The position numbers were made by a program, and so were the translations under genes. Positions 1 through 9,075 of a DNA stretch of 64,000 bases are shown here, piece after piece. Each line of letters starts with the position of its first letter. Within the stretch, counting starts at the first letter, position 1. Origin of the DNA: an uncultured Oleiphilus sp. (GTDB lineage: Bacteria; Pseudomonadota; Gammaproteobacteria; Pseudomonadales; Oleiphilaceae); the NCBI GenBank assembly GCA_913020045.1, contig CAJWBE010000002.1, positions 62,001 to 126,000 of the forward strand. Reading direction: 5' to 3'. Below the pieces are notes generated by a model that saw nothing but the letters and a program-made list of their open reading frames with translations, ran no database searches and was not told the DNA's origin.

Positions 1-838
1 TTTGTTTAGATTGTTGGCTGCGCCAAGACTCAAGACGCTTACCTTTGGCGTGTGCGGCATCGCTGCCTAATGGGCGTTCTAATTTTAGATCGCGAATATG
101 TTCAAGCGGCTCAACGAAAGCTTTAAGAAGTGTTGTCGCCGCATCGATATCGTCTTCAAAGTATCCGTCGAGCTGTGTTGCATCGCTAAATTGGGGGAGC
201 ATTTGTTGATGCCATTCATTAGAAAGCGCTAGTGCGACGTTATGAACCTCTTGGCTGATGCGCACTAGTACCTCACATCGAAACGAAGCGTCATCATTTA
301 TTGAGATAGGTTTTTCGCTAAACAGTAAACGCTCGATCGCCGGCAACCCTTTAATGCTGATAGGTAGCGAAGCGAAAGATTCTTCTAAGCGTTGTCTATC
401 CTTGGAATCTATTAGCCGTACTAGGCGTTTGCCAATATGATTTTTTTTGTCTGGCCAAAACTGCAGGCTGTAGTGACGTTCTGAAATTTCAACAGGGCCA
501 AAACGCACATTCTGAATTTTTTGCCACGCGGCCATCGTTGCAATGAACGTGTTTTGGGCGAATGTTAAGGTCTCTTTAGACGTTTTTTTACATAGCGACT
601 GATTTGCAGCGACTAAGCGATTTGCGTTAGTTTCCAGTGCGTCATAATTGGGTAGCACATAGTGTGTCACCGTATTGATATTAAATTGCTTCCATTGTTC
701 TATGCTTGGTGTTGCGTTTGCCGCACTGACAGTCGTGAAGACAAGAACGAGAACTGAAAAAAGTGCATTAAAGCACCGTCGATTTTTTAAAAAGCTGCGC
801 CTCGTCGTATTGGGGTTTTGACTCACGAAATAGGGCAT
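1..838 (-). CDS. Imelysin-family (M75-like) protein, partial at window edge
   Basis: The frame is open from an ATG at 838 to the window edge, so about 279 residues are visible and the C-terminus is missing. The product starts with a hydrophobic stretch (FNALFSVLVLVFTTVSAANA, about residues 23-42) that looks like a signal peptide, so the protein should be periplasmic. The segment FGPVEISERHYSLQFWPDKK (about residues 113-132) is typical of imelysin-like proteins, which are iron-regulated periplasmic or surface proteins linked to iron or haem handling. The ATG overlaps the TAA of the upstream di-heme oxidoreductase (TAATG), so the two are translationally coupled. It is the third gene of the imelysin/oxidoreductase/imelysin operon. 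The true protease activity of this family is doubtful. Family call is firm; substrate is unknown. Confidence 0.85.
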   Translation of the reverse strand, partial: MPYFVSQNPNTTRRSFLKNRRCFNALFSVLVLVFTTVSAANATPSIEQWKQFNINTVTHYVLPNYDALETNANRLVAANQSLCKKTSKETLTFAQNTFIATMAAWQKIQNVRFGPVEISERHYSLQFWPDKKNHIGKRLVRLIDSKDRQRLEESFASLPISIKGLPAIERLLFSEKPISINDDASFRCEVLVRISQEVHNVALALSNEWHQQMLPQFSDATQLDGYFEDDIDAATTLLKAFVEPLEHIRDLKLERPLGSDAAHAKGKRLESWRSQQSKQ

Positions 839-2364
839 TAAAGAGACTCCAGAAAATCTAAAAGGTGTTGTCGCTGCAGGGGTAGAAGCTGCTTTACGCT
901 TTCGGCCGAAGCCAGCGCTTCGCCACCATGCCAAAGTATTGCTTCTATCAGGTTGTTAGCACGACCATCATGTAGGTAGCTTTTGTTCTGAGCTGTTTGT
1001 TTATCTAAGGTTTGCTCAGGAGCAAAGCCTAAGCCCCAGAGCGGCGCGGTTCTCCACTCGCGACCGGTGGCGTTGCCTTCCGGTCGATTATCGGCCAAAC
1101 CGGGGCCCATGTCATGCAACAATAAGTCGGTATAGGGCCATATTGTTTGCTCAGATAAGGTAGGGTGATCAGCATTGTTTCGGGTGATAAACGATGGCCG
1201 ATGGCAATCTGCGCAGCCTATTTCGTGGAATATCTTTTGTCCCGCGCGGACATCCAGATTATTGCTTTCGTTGCGTTCCAATCGCGCGGGAACTGAAAGA
1301 TGCTGCGTGTAATCTAGCAATAACTGAGTCAATTTTTTTGACGCCTCAAGACCCTCATGACGTGCAGTATTGCCATGAGGGGCAGCACGACAATCTTGCT
1401 GCGCTGTGGTGCAGTCTCCCCAAGGTTCTGGAAATAGTGCAGAGCCAATTCCTATGTCATGAAATAGAGCCGCCGCATTTTGCTGCTCCAGGTTTGGCGC
1501 GCCACCTTTCCAGCCAAATCGACCCACTTCGATTTTCCCCGTTTTACGATTTAGCACCCGCCGAGTGCGGCCAGAAATACCATTGTTATCAACATCTTCA
1601 GGGTCTGCCAGCGCTTCTAGGTCTTGGCTAGAAATGTTGTCGAGTAGGCCAAGGCCGATCATTGGTGGGGCGACACGTGGAGATATCATTGTTTTTGGAT
1701 GCATTGGCCCGTAGCCAAGCGCTACCACTTCATAACTGGGAGCATAAAGCGTTACCACTTGGCCTCCATTGAGGCTCAGCATTGTTGTTTCATACCTTAC
1801 TTTCAATCGTCCTTCAGCATGCCCGCCGGGGTTAGCAAACCCTTGGAGTTGGGCGCCATAAGTGGGTTCCGGTACAAACGGTATCGCGCCATCGTCTATC
1901 GACTCTATTTGTTGTAGATTTGGTGGAATGCTCAGTCGAACGAACAGGGATATAGGGCGAATGATTGACGGTTCTAGCTTATTGCCGGGGGCATGACCGC
2001 GACCATTGTTTACGTGGCAGCGCGCACAAGAGCGTGCGTTGTAGAGCGGGCCCAATCCGTCGCTTGCAGTCGTACTGGAGGGAGACGATACCCATAGTTT
2101 CTCGAATACCGCTTTGCCAACCTTGAAGTCCAGTTTGTCTTCGAATGTTAAGGCGGCAGAAGGGTGCGAGAAAGCATTGTTATTTCGCTTTACGCTGACG
2201 CTTGTTGTGCCGCCGGGAAATAGTGCTGATAGGTCTAAGGTTTCGTTGGAAAGAGGCCGATTCTCGTCGCCGAACGAAATGCTCGCCTGGAGTATGAGAG
2301 TGTTAAGAAACACGAACGCCAGACAATATCTGGCGCTGTTACGTATTAGTCTGCATAGACTCAT
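838..2364 (-). CDS. Di-heme c-type oxidoreductase (DHOR, thiol oxidoreductase family)
   Basis: The 508-residue product has an N-terminal export signal (residues 1-32) and two c-type haem motifs, CARCH at 113-117 and CADCH at 384-388, with a late YLHDGRA motif near 467. This is the pattern of the DUF1111/DHOR family, distantly related to MauG and di-heme peroxidases. Members are periplasmic and usually lie between imelysin genes. The ATG is 6 bp after the stop of the upstream imelysin lipoprotein gene and the stop overlaps the ATG of the downstream imelysin. The context suggests redox handling of iron or of a haem-bearing ligand taken up by the imelysins; the reaction is not established. Confidence 0.88.
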   Translation of the reverse strand: MSLCRLIRNSARYCLAFVFLNTLILQASISFGDENRPLSNETLDLSALFPGGTTSVSVKRNNNAFSHPSAALTFEDKLDFKVGKAVFEKLWVSSPSSTTASDGLGPLYNARSCARCHVNNGRGHAPGNKLEPSIIRPISLFVRLSIPPNLQQIESIDDGAIPFVPEPTYGAQLQGFANPGGHAEGRLKVRYETTMLSLNGGQVVTLYAPSYEVVALGYGPMHPKTMISPRVAPPMIGLGLLDNISSQDLEALADPEDVDNNGISGRTRRVLNRKTGKIEVGRFGWKGGAPNLEQQNAAALFHDIGIGSALFPEPWGDCTTAQQDCRAAPHGNTARHEGLEASKKLTQLLLDYTQHLSVPARLERNESNNLDVRAGQKIFHEIGCADCHRPSFITRNNADHPTLSEQTIWPYTDLLLHDMGPGLADNRPEGNATGREWRTAPLWGLGFAPEQTLDKQTAQNKSYLHDGRANNLIEAILWHGGEALASAESVKQLLPLQRQHLLDFLESL

Positions 2365-2370
2365 CGATGA

Positions 2371-3696
2371 CTATTTTTGGATGCTGTCTGGGGCGTCTAG
2401 GCTATCTGACCCTTCAAGCTCTAAATTTTCTAGACCAAGTGCAACAATTAGCTCTTCGGTTACACGCGTTTGTGCGACGAGTGAATCAACGATGGTTTGA
2501 ATAATTTGATGTCCTTCTAAATTATTCTCTCCGATCAAGACGTCAAAGGTATTTCCCTTAGCGGCTTCATCCACCATCGCCTGCATCGCCCGCTCTGTTG
2601 TTGCTAGCGCGGCCAGCATTTTTGCGTCTAAGGCTGGGTTTGATTGGGCGATAAGTTGTGACAGTGACGCGCCTTTGGTTAGGGTCCCTTGAGTTGATAG
2701 GTATTCACCGCGATAGATATTGCTAATTCCCTTGGCGTCGTAGTAATGCGACCAATGGGTATTGTCCGAAAAGCAGTCATGTTCTTCTTCTGGGTCATTT
2801 AACATGAGCCCAAGCTTGATGCGTTCGCCTGCAAGCTCACCATAGGCGAGACTACCCATGCCAGTCAGCATGGTAGATAAACCGCCAGCATCGCCTTTCG
2901 CGATGAGCTGTTGGTATGCCTCACCGCCGACTTGCCAGCTTTCAGTCATGTCTTTGAGGTCTTTAACGATTAGATTAGTTGCGGCACTAAGGTAAGCACG
3001 GCGACGTTCACAATTACCACCGGTGCAAGCTGTCACCGAATAGTCGCTAGCTGGACGAGCGCCCGCTCCGGGAGCGGTGCCGTTCAAGTCTTGGCCCCAT
3101 AACAGAAACTCCACCGCGTGATAGCCGGTCGCCACGTTCGATTCGACTTCGTCTAGTTCATGCAGGGTGTTGGCGAGTAGATTTGTGTCAATAATTCGTA
3201 CGTCGATTGTGTCCCCGCCTAGCTTGATCATCGGGTTGGCGATGATGTTCGCGGTAAAAAAGGGATTTTCGTCGGATTCACTTCCATACGAAGCGTCAAC
3301 ATAGTCAATCAAACCTTCATCCAGTGGCCATGCATTTACTTTTCCTTCCCAATCGTCAACTGCCTCATTGCCAAAGCGGTACACTTCAGTTTGTTGGTAG
3401 GGCACTCGGGCTTGAATCCAAGCAGATCTTGCGTCTCCTAAGCGAGCATCCGTCGGCTCAGCCAGAAACTGATTGACCGTTTTTTCCAAGGCTTCGGCTG
3501 TAACAAGTGCGTCGTTATACTTTTGCTGAGCCAAAGAGATATAGTTTTGCACAACTTCGTGCTGACTGACGTTGGCCTTGCTTGGGTCGTTTGTTTCATA
3601 GGCGTCTAGGGTATTACATGCGCTCAATGTTGCCACGATCGTTGGAACTACCAGCAAGCGAAAGAGGCTCGCGTTGCCTATATAAATTTGTTTCAT
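2371..3696 (-). CDS. Imelysin / IrpA-like lipoprotein
   Basis: The 441-residue product begins with a lipoprotein signal ending in LSAC at about residues 24-27, so it is probably lipid-anchored in the periplasm or on the outer membrane. It contains the imelysin HxxE signature in GYHAVEFLLWGQDLN and the sequence YRFGNEAVDDWEGKVNAWPL, both typical of IrpA/imelysin proteins. It is the first gene of a three-gene operon with the DHOR and the second imelysin. A Fur-box-like site lies 53 bp upstream of the ATG, fitting iron repression. Length matches full-length IrpA proteins, unlike the shorter downstream imelysin. Role in iron acquisition is inferred from family and operator. Confidence 0.88.
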   Translation of the reverse strand: MKQIYIGNASLFRLLVVPTIVATLSACNTLDAYETNDPSKANVSQHEVVQNYISLAQQKYNDALVTAEALEKTVNQFLAEPTDARLGDARSAWIQARVPYQQTEVYRFGNEAVDDWEGKVNAWPLDEGLIDYVDASYGSESDENPFFTANIIANPMIKLGGDTIDVRIIDTNLLANTLHELDEVESNVATGYHAVEFLLWGQDLNGTAPGAGARPASDYSVTACTGGNCERRRAYLSAATNLIVKDLKDMTESWQVGGEAYQQLIAKGDAGGLSTMLTGMGSLAYGELAGERIKLGLMLNDPEEEHDCFSDNTHWSHYYDAKGISNIYRGEYLSTQGTLTKGASLSQLIAQSNPALDAKMLAALATTERAMQAMVDEAAKGNTFDVLIGENNLEGHQIIQTIVDSLVAQTRVTEELIVALGLENLELEGSDSLDAPDSIQK

Positions 3697-3748
3697 GGGG
3701 CTGCTTGTCCTAATGTGTCCTTTAATTGGTCGAGCAATATAATCTAAA

Positions 3749-3763
3749 TGATAATGATTCGCA
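3749..3763. promoter_or_regulatory. Candidate Fur box
   Basis: The 15 bases TGATAATGATTCGCA match the 7-1-7 Fur model (TGATAATnATTATCA) perfectly in the left half and first three bases of the right half, then decay. It lies between the divergent imelysin operon (ATG at 3696) and the MBL-fold gene, so it could control either. Position and neighbour family support Fur control; no binding data. Confidence 0.6.
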
Positions 3764-3828
3764 ATTCTATTTATTGATTGGCGTGTTAGCTTGTGACTAG
3801 TTTGATGAATAATGACGGAGAAATACGT

Positions 3829-4530
3829 GTGAAGCGAAACTGTTGGTTGGGTGTAGCAGGTTGTGACGAGCTATTGGTTGGGCAGTATGTCGTCCCGAAT
3901 TTCGTATCCAATAGCGTTGCTTTGGATGTGGGGAAGGGCTGTTGGGTACTTTATAGTCCAGGCGAGTCCTTGTTGAAAGATTGGAGCGAACGTTTCGGTG
4001 ACGCGGTATCTGAAATAAATATTATTATACCCAATCATTATCACTACTTAGGTGTCGATGCTTGGCTAGAGGCATACCCTAGCGCAAGGGTTTATGCCAG
4101 TGATAAAGCGATTCCTCGGCTCATAGAAAAAGGAATACCTTCCGTTCTGTCTTTGGAGTCTAGTCCGCCGGTTTTGCCCTTAGGTTATCAAGTTAAAGTA
4201 CCTGAGGGGCATCGAGGTGGCGACGTATGGCTATGCAAAACTGGTGAGCAAAACGTATGGATAACCTGCGATAGTTTTCTAAACTATGAGCGCTTATCAA
4301 ATCAACTGGTTGCGCGCGCAATGCAGCGTTTGTTGGGTGCTGCCCCGGGCTTAAAAATGAGCGATGTCGTTAAGTGGTTGATACTAGACGATCGGCCCGG
4401 CTTCAAACGCTGGGCACTTAAGCAGCTAGGCGTTTGCCCGCCTGAGATTTTGATTCCAAGCCATGGCGAGGTTCTACACGCCTCCCAGTTGCGAGGTCAA
4501 ATCGAAGCCTTACTTGCGGCGCGCTTGTAG
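3829..4530 (+). CDS. Metallo-beta-lactamase-fold protein (DUF4336-like)
   Basis: The reading frame is open from GTG 3793 (245 residues), but I prefer GTG 3829 (233 residues) because GGAG at 3817-3820 sits 8 bases upstream of it, while 3793 and the ATG at 3805 have no visible ribosome binding site. The protein keeps pieces of a metallo-hydrolase fold: IIIPNHYHYLGVDAW with paired histidines, an ITCDS segment after strand-like sequence, and a late PSHGEVL histidine. It resembles DUF4336 proteins, whose function is unknown. There is no signal peptide, so it is cytoplasmic. It is divergent from the Fur-box operon and shares its upstream region; the downstream gene is convergent. Confidence 0.6.
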   Translation: MKRNCWLGVAGCDELLVGQYVVPNFVSNSVALDVGKGCWVLYSPGESLLKDWSERFGDAVSEINIIIPNHYHYLGVDAWLEAYPSARVYASDKAIPRLIEKGIPSVLSLESSPPVLPLGYQVKVPEGHRGGDVWLCKTGEQNVWITCDSFLNYERLSNQLVARAMQRLLGAAPGLKMSDVVKWLILDDRPGFKRWALKQLGVCPPEILIPSHGEVLHASQLRGQIEALLAARL

Positions 4531-4566
4531 TTCAATTGGTTGGCAAGGATTGGACATTTACTCGAC

Positions 4567-5769
4567 TTATGGCGACGAGAGTGGAGTCAGGTGCTCAAAC
4601 TGCTTATCGGTTAGCAGATTCATGAAGGCAACGAGGGCGTCGATTCGGCGGTCGTCAAGCGCTGGGCCTTCGCGAAGTTCTTGTAAGGATATGTTCTCAG
4701 GCACCTCGGGTGAAGCCCACTCCTGTTGTGTTTCAGGGTTTATTTGGCGCGCGGCGCTTTTACTATTGTACTTGTTGTAGAAGCTGACGACGGTCCGCAA
4801 GTCTTGGAATACGCCGTTGTGCATATAAGGGCCTGTGACTGCAACATTTCGTAGGCTAGGCGTTTTGAATTTACCCGCAAGTGATTCGTCGTTAATGCTT
4901 GGGTTGTGGAATAGCCCCTTATCTTGATAGCCCTTGTTGAGTCCGTTTGCTTGGCGCAAACGTGTATTTTCAGGGACACCGATGTTGTGATAGCTGTAAT
5001 CGCTAAAGGTTTCGTTGGGCGCGCTTGGCCGCGCATTTAATTGGTGGCAAGCGTGGCAATTTGAAAACTGCTGAGAAAAGAATATCGTCATGCCGAGGTC
5101 TTCTTGTTTCGTCAGCAGATACTCGCCTTTTAGATAGCGGTCATATTTTGAGTCAAAGGCTGCAAAAAAGTCGCTCTTTTCAAAGTATTCAAGTGCGGTC
5201 GTGACCGCCATAAACGCATTGTCTTCGGTTTTGAGAGTGTCATCGGAAAATAGTGTTTTAAAAGCGTCGACGTAACGTGGGTTTTCATTGAGGCGTTCGA
5301 GCAGTGCGGCTTTACTTGGGAGTCCCATTTCAATCCCATTGAGAATCGGGCCGCCTGCCTGCTCTTTTAGGTCACGTGCTCGGCCATCAAGAAACTGGCC
5401 GCCGTGGAAGTTTCCTTCGGGGTCTTGAGCAAAGCCGGGTGCGAAGCGAGCGTACCCAATCGCCGGCGTGTTGCGATCACCTAATGATTTGCCGTCATCT
5501 CCAAGCGATGCACTGCCGCCTACGCCATTGTCGCGGGGGTCTGCAAAGCCGTGACTAGGCGCGTGGCAGGTCGCACATGCTTGCGAGCGGTTATTGGACA
5601 GATTGGTATCGAAAAACAATTTTTCACCGAGTTCGACAATCGTGCCAATAGGTTGTTCAGTTAAGTTATTGCTGGCTTTTTGAGGGGCCTGGGCAAGCGC
5701 GGCTAAAGGGTTGATTGCCATCAACATGATGAGCATAAGGCCGCAATAAAATGTGTTGTTTGTATTCAT
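4567..5769 (-). CDS. Di-heme cytochrome c peroxidase (MauG/CcpA-like)
   Basis: The ATG at 5769 gives 400 residues beginning with a clear signal peptide (MNTNNTFYCGL...LAALAQA). The longer frame starting at 5826 would bury that signal. The ATG overlaps the TGA of queG as ATGA, supporting this start and translational coupling. Two c-type haem sites are visible, CATCH at 65-69 and CHACH at 238-242, followed by TPSLRNVAVTGPYMHNGVF, the conserved region of bacterial cytochrome c peroxidases. The enzyme is periplasmic and would reduce peroxide using electrons from small cytochromes, or modify a partner protein as MauG does. A third possibility, given the nearby imelysins, is an iron-linked role. 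Confidence 0.87.
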   Translation of the reverse strand: MNTNNTFYCGLMLIMLMAINPLAALAQAPQKASNNLTEQPIGTIVELGEKLFFDTNLSNNRSQACATCHAPSHGFADPRDNGVGGSASLGDDGKSLGDRNTPAIGYARFAPGFAQDPEGNFHGGQFLDGRARDLKEQAGGPILNGIEMGLPSKAALLERLNENPRYVDAFKTLFSDDTLKTEDNAFMAVTTALEYFEKSDFFAAFDSKYDRYLKGEYLLTKQEDLGMTIFFSQQFSNCHACHQLNARPSAPNETFSDYSYHNIGVPENTRLRQANGLNKGYQDKGLFHNPSINDESLAGKFKTPSLRNVAVTGPYMHNGVFQDLRTVVSFYNKYNSKSAARQINPETQQEWASPEVPENISLQELREGPALDDRRIDALVAFMNLLTDKQFEHLTPLSSP

Positions 5770-6872
5770 GGTAGCTTGGGTTTCGTTGTATGGCTGGGTG
5801 TGTTTGTATGTTGAGAGAGCGCCCATTGCACGTGCTCTCGAACAAGTTCTGATTCGTGTCGTTGTTTCGCTTGAAGCGCTGTGACTATGTCTTCGCTGGT
5901 GTCTGCGTTACCGAGTGCGACAGCAATATTTCTTAGCCAGTTTTCGTAACCGGTGCGCCGGATAGGCGAGCCCTCTGTTTTGCTGAGAAACGTATCTTCA
6001 TCCCACTCGAACAGTTCAAGCAAGGCGATGTTATCAAGCTGATGCCTAGGGCTAAAGTCTGGTTCCTCAGATACTTGGGTAAAGCGTGTCCATGGGCAGA
6101 CGAGCTGGCAGTCATCACAGCCAAAGATTCGATTGCCCATCAAGGGTCTCAGCTCTGTTGGAATGGCGCCTTTATGCTCGATGGTCAGATAGGAAATGCA
6201 GCGTTTACTGTCAAGCAAGTAGGGACCAGCGAATGCCTTGGTAGGGCAGTCGTCTAGACAAGCGGTGCAGCTGCCGCAGTGTTCAGCATTGTAAGCATCG
6301 TCGAGTGGCAGGGGGAGGTCTGTGTATAGCTCCCCTAAAAAAAACCAAGAGCCTGCGCTGCGGTTGATAATCATAGTGTTTTTGCCAAACCAGCCAAGTC
6401 CAGAACGCTGAGCGAAGGCGCGTTCAAGTACGGGGGCGCTGTCGACAAATGCGCGAAACTGGTGGCCAGCGCATTTTGTGTCGATATAGCTGATTAGTTT
6501 TTTGAGACGTTGGCGAATGAGCTTGTGGTAGTCCCTGCCTAAAGCGTAGCGAGAGATATAGGCCTGTTCTTTCTCAGATAATAGCGCCAGAGGGTTGCCG
6601 TCTTCGTGGCGATAATCCATTCGCAAGGAGATAACGCGCAGCGTTCCCGGTACCAGCTCTTCTGGGGTCCAACGCTTGCTACCATGCTTGCTCATATAGT
6701 CGAGCTCGCCGTGGAAGTCTTGGTCCAACCAGTTTTGATAGTGTTCAATATGCTCGCCAAGATCTGTATGGGTGACGCCAAGTTGTTGAAAGCCAAGGCG
6801 CTTCGCTTCTGCCGCGAGATCGGACTTAAAAGATGACCAAAAGTGTGTGTCGTATTGTTGCTGGATAGTCAT
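5766..6872 (-). CDS. queG: Epoxyqueuosine reductase
   Basis: The 368-residue protein carries out the last step of queuosine synthesis, reducing epoxyqueuosine to queuosine in the wobble position of GUN-anticodon tRNAs, using cobalamin and two [4Fe-4S] clusters. Visible signatures are AFVDSAPVLERAFAQRSGLG (Asp144 is the expected catalytic residue), the ferredoxin cysteines at 199, 202, 205 and 209, and the second set in GCDDCQLVCPW (252, 255, 259). Length is normal. The gene diverges from tsaE; the nnr gene often found between them is absent. Its stop overlaps the start of a cytochrome peroxidase, an unusual partner. Confidence 0.96.
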   Translation of the reverse strand: MTIQQQYDTHFWSSFKSDLAAEAKRLGFQQLGVTHTDLGEHIEHYQNWLDQDFHGELDYMSKHGSKRWTPEELVPGTLRVISLRMDYRHEDGNPLALLSEKEQAYISRYALGRDYHKLIRQRLKKLISYIDTKCAGHQFRAFVDSAPVLERAFAQRSGLGWFGKNTMIINRSAGSWFFLGELYTDLPLPLDDAYNAEHCGSCTACLDDCPTKAFAGPYLLDSKRCISYLTIEHKGAIPTELRPLMGNRIFGCDDCQLVCPWTRFTQVSEEPDFSPRHQLDNIALLELFEWDEDTFLSKTEGSPIRRTGYENWLRNIAVALGNADTSEDIVTALQAKQRHESELVREHVQWALSQHTNTPSHTTKPKLP

Positions 6873-6998
6873 GTTACTTTATGTACTTTTGATTCGGATT
6901 TGCTATTCTTAACAATGGGCTACATCAATAAGCTAAGCTGAATTCGAGTGAGTGGCTAGGCGAGGGCACAAGCCTATTTCTCTAGACGAAGATTCATT

Positions 6999-7523
6999 AT
7001 GTATTGTATCGAACTGAAAGACGAGAGCGACACCTTAAAGTTGGGACAACTTTTGGGTGAGAGTTTAAAGCAAGCAGCCGCTCCTCTTAGTGTGGTTTTC
7101 TTAAAGGGAGACTTGGGCATGGGGAAAACTACCTTATGTCGCGGTTTGCTCGGAGCGTTTGATTACAACGGTGCGGTTAAAAGTCCGACGTATACCTTGG
7201 TTGAGGAATATGCCTTAGTCGGTCACACGCTTTATCATTTTGATATTTATCGCCTGGGTGATCCTGAAGAACTTGAGTATATGGGGATTAGAGATTTTCT
7301 CTGCGCGGGTGAGGCGCCCGTGACGTGTATTATTGAGTGGCCAGAGAAGGGGCGTGGTGTATTGCCGTCACCTGATCTAGAAATTGTGTTTGGCTTGTCT
7401 GGAGAAGGCCGACAAGTCGAGCTGCACATGCGTCAATCGCTGCAGCAAAGTTGGTCTGATAGTTTTTTGGCGGCGTGCAAAGGGGCTTTTAAGTCCGCTG
7501 AGCACGTAAGCGGACAGTTGTAA
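6999..7523 (+). CDS. tsaE: tRNA threonylcarbamoyladenosine biosynthesis ATPase TsaE
   Basis: A cytoplasmic P-loop ATPase of 174 residues that works with TsaB, TsaD and TsaC to make t6A37 on ANN-decoding tRNAs. The Walker A motif GDLGMGKTT is at about 37-45, followed by KSPTYTLVEEY (61-71), a family hallmark. The C-terminus is somewhat longer than in E. coli. Its TAA overlaps the ATG of the amidase gene by one base, so this is the first gene of the tsaE-ami-mutL-miaA-hfq-hflX series. Confidence 0.95.
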   Translation: MYCIELKDESDTLKLGQLLGESLKQAAAPLSVVFLKGDLGMGKTTLCRGLLGAFDYNGAVKSPTYTLVEEYALVGHTLYHFDIYRLGDPEELEYMGIRDFLCAGEAPVTCIIEWPEKGRGVLPSPDLEIVFGLSGEGRQVELHMRQSLQQSWSDSFLAACKGAFKSAEHVSGQL

Positions 7524-8905
7524 TGTTGAGGGTGTTAGGTATTTATAATCTTCGTTATTTTTGCAGTAGTGCTAGGGCAGTCGCATTGATTTTGTCGCTA
7601 TGCCTGTTGTCGAGTCTTTCTGCAGCAGGATCTATCGCGATTGAAAATGCGCGTATTTGGAATGCGCCTGACCATTCTCGCTTAGTGCTGGAAGTCTCCG
7701 GCGCTGTTAAGCATAAGGTGATGGTTTTAAAGTCTCCCGACCGCATTGTTGTCGATTTGAGTGGTACCACGAATAAAGCCCGTTTCGATAAGCTGGATAT
7801 CAAAGGCTCTCCAATTAAGGGGATTCGCAGTGCTCGACGTAACGGTGGCGATCTACGCGTCGTTTTAGATTTAGCTGGGGCGGTTAGTCCGCGCAGCTTT
7901 TTATTGAAGCCCAATGAGCAGTATGGGAATCGTTTAGTTGTTGATTTATATGATAAAAAGAAAAAAAGCAAAGCGTCAGCGAAGCCTAAAGTTTTTTCTC
8001 CAGTCGGTGGCAAACGAGATGTCGTGATTGTTGTTGATCCGGGACATGGTGGTGAAGACCCTGGCGCAATTGGCCCCGGTCGAATTTTCGAGAAAGATGT
8101 AGTACTGGCTATTTCAAAGGAGTTGGTGGCTCAGATCAATGCAAAGAAAGGGTTTAGTGCCAGGCTGACACGGGACCGCGACTACTATATCCAGCTACGA
8201 AAACGAACCCAGATAGCACGTGATCATAACGCCGATTTGTTGGTATCTGTCCATGCAGATGCGTTCAATAAAGCGCAGGCAAATGGCGCATCTGTGTTCG
8301 CTTTGTCGAATAGTGGCGCGACGAGTGAGACGGCGCGTTGGTTAGCTAAGCGCGAAAATGCAGCCGATTTGATTGGTGGCGTTGGTGGCGTGAGTCTTGG
8401 CGGTAAAGATGATGTGTTGGCAGGTGTGTTGCTCGATTTATCCTCAACTGCGAGCCTTAAGGCGAGTCTAGGTGTTGGTGATCATGTGCTGAAGTCGTTA
8501 GGTAAGGTGTCGCGTCTGCACAAACGTCGGGTGCAGCAAGCCGGTTTTGTCGTGTTGAAGTCACCAGACATTCCCTCCATTTTAGTCGAAACGGGTTTTA
8601 TCTCTAATCCTGCTGAGTCTCGCCGTCTAAACACGCGCAAGTATCAGCGCTCCATTGCTAAATCGATTGCGACGGGGGTTTCGAAACATTTTGAATCGAC
8701 GCCGCCGCCGGGCAGTTACTTAGCGTCCCGTCAGCAAGGCAGCCCTTCGGTCGCCGGTTTGGGTTCTTACGTTGTTCGCAAGGGTGATACGCTGTCGCAT
8801 ATTGCTGCGAAGAATGCGGTGTCCATTAGTCGCTTGCGCAGCTTGAACGATTTACGTTCAGATAAGCTAAGAGTTGGTCAGCGTTTGCGAGTGCCAACGT
8901 CGTAA
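7523..8905 (+). CDS. amiC: N-acetylmuramoyl-L-alanine amidase with AMIN and LysM domains
   Basis: This periplasmic zinc amidase cuts the amide bond between MurNAc and the stem peptide during septum splitting. The 460 residues comprise a signal sequence (about 18-36), an AMIN domain (about 38-145) that targets peptidoglycan or the septum, an Amidase_3 catalytic domain (about 165-390) with VVDPGHGGEDPG (zinc ligand His175) and the late ILVETGFISNP glutamate, and a C-terminal LysM repeat (from about 415). This AMIN-Amidase_3-LysM order is that of AmiB in enterics and AmiB/AmiC of pseudomonads; I use amiC loosely. It overlaps tsaE by one base. About 170 bp without a gene separate it from mutL. 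Confidence 0.88.
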   Translation: MLRVLGIYNLRYFCSSARAVALILSLCLLSSLSAAGSIAIENARIWNAPDHSRLVLEVSGAVKHKVMVLKSPDRIVVDLSGTTNKARFDKLDIKGSPIKGIRSARRNGGDLRVVLDLAGAVSPRSFLLKPNEQYGNRLVVDLYDKKKKSKASAKPKVFSPVGGKRDVVIVVDPGHGGEDPGAIGPGRIFEKDVVLAISKELVAQINAKKGFSARLTRDRDYYIQLRKRTQIARDHNADLLVSVHADAFNKAQANGASVFALSNSGATSETARWLAKRENAADLIGGVGGVSLGGKDDVLAGVLLDLSSTASLKASLGVGDHVLKSLGKVSRLHKRRVQQAGFVVLKSPDIPSILVETGFISNPAESRRLNTRKYQRSIAKSIATGVSKHFESTPPPGSYLASRQQGSPSVAGLGSYVVRKGDTLSHIAAKNAVSISRLRSLNDLRSDKLRVGQRLRVPTS

Positions 8906-9075
8906 AGGCATCTATGGCCAGCCGACTCACTGGCGCGGCTTGATTTTTACAGCGCGCCTCAAAATCGAGGGGGCTTATTCTTTAGTTTCTACCCTCGTCG
9001 GGAATTCTTTCTTGCCTTAGTCGTACTCCTGAATAAGAATATGCGCGTATTTTTCTACTCGGATTTTTCTTTGTT

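Noticed and set aside
6873-6998. A missing or cryptic nnr (NAD(P)HX dehydratase) gene between queG and tsaE
   Set aside because: Only 126 bp are present with no remnant; the gene must be elsewhere, which is common, so this is not evidence of loss.
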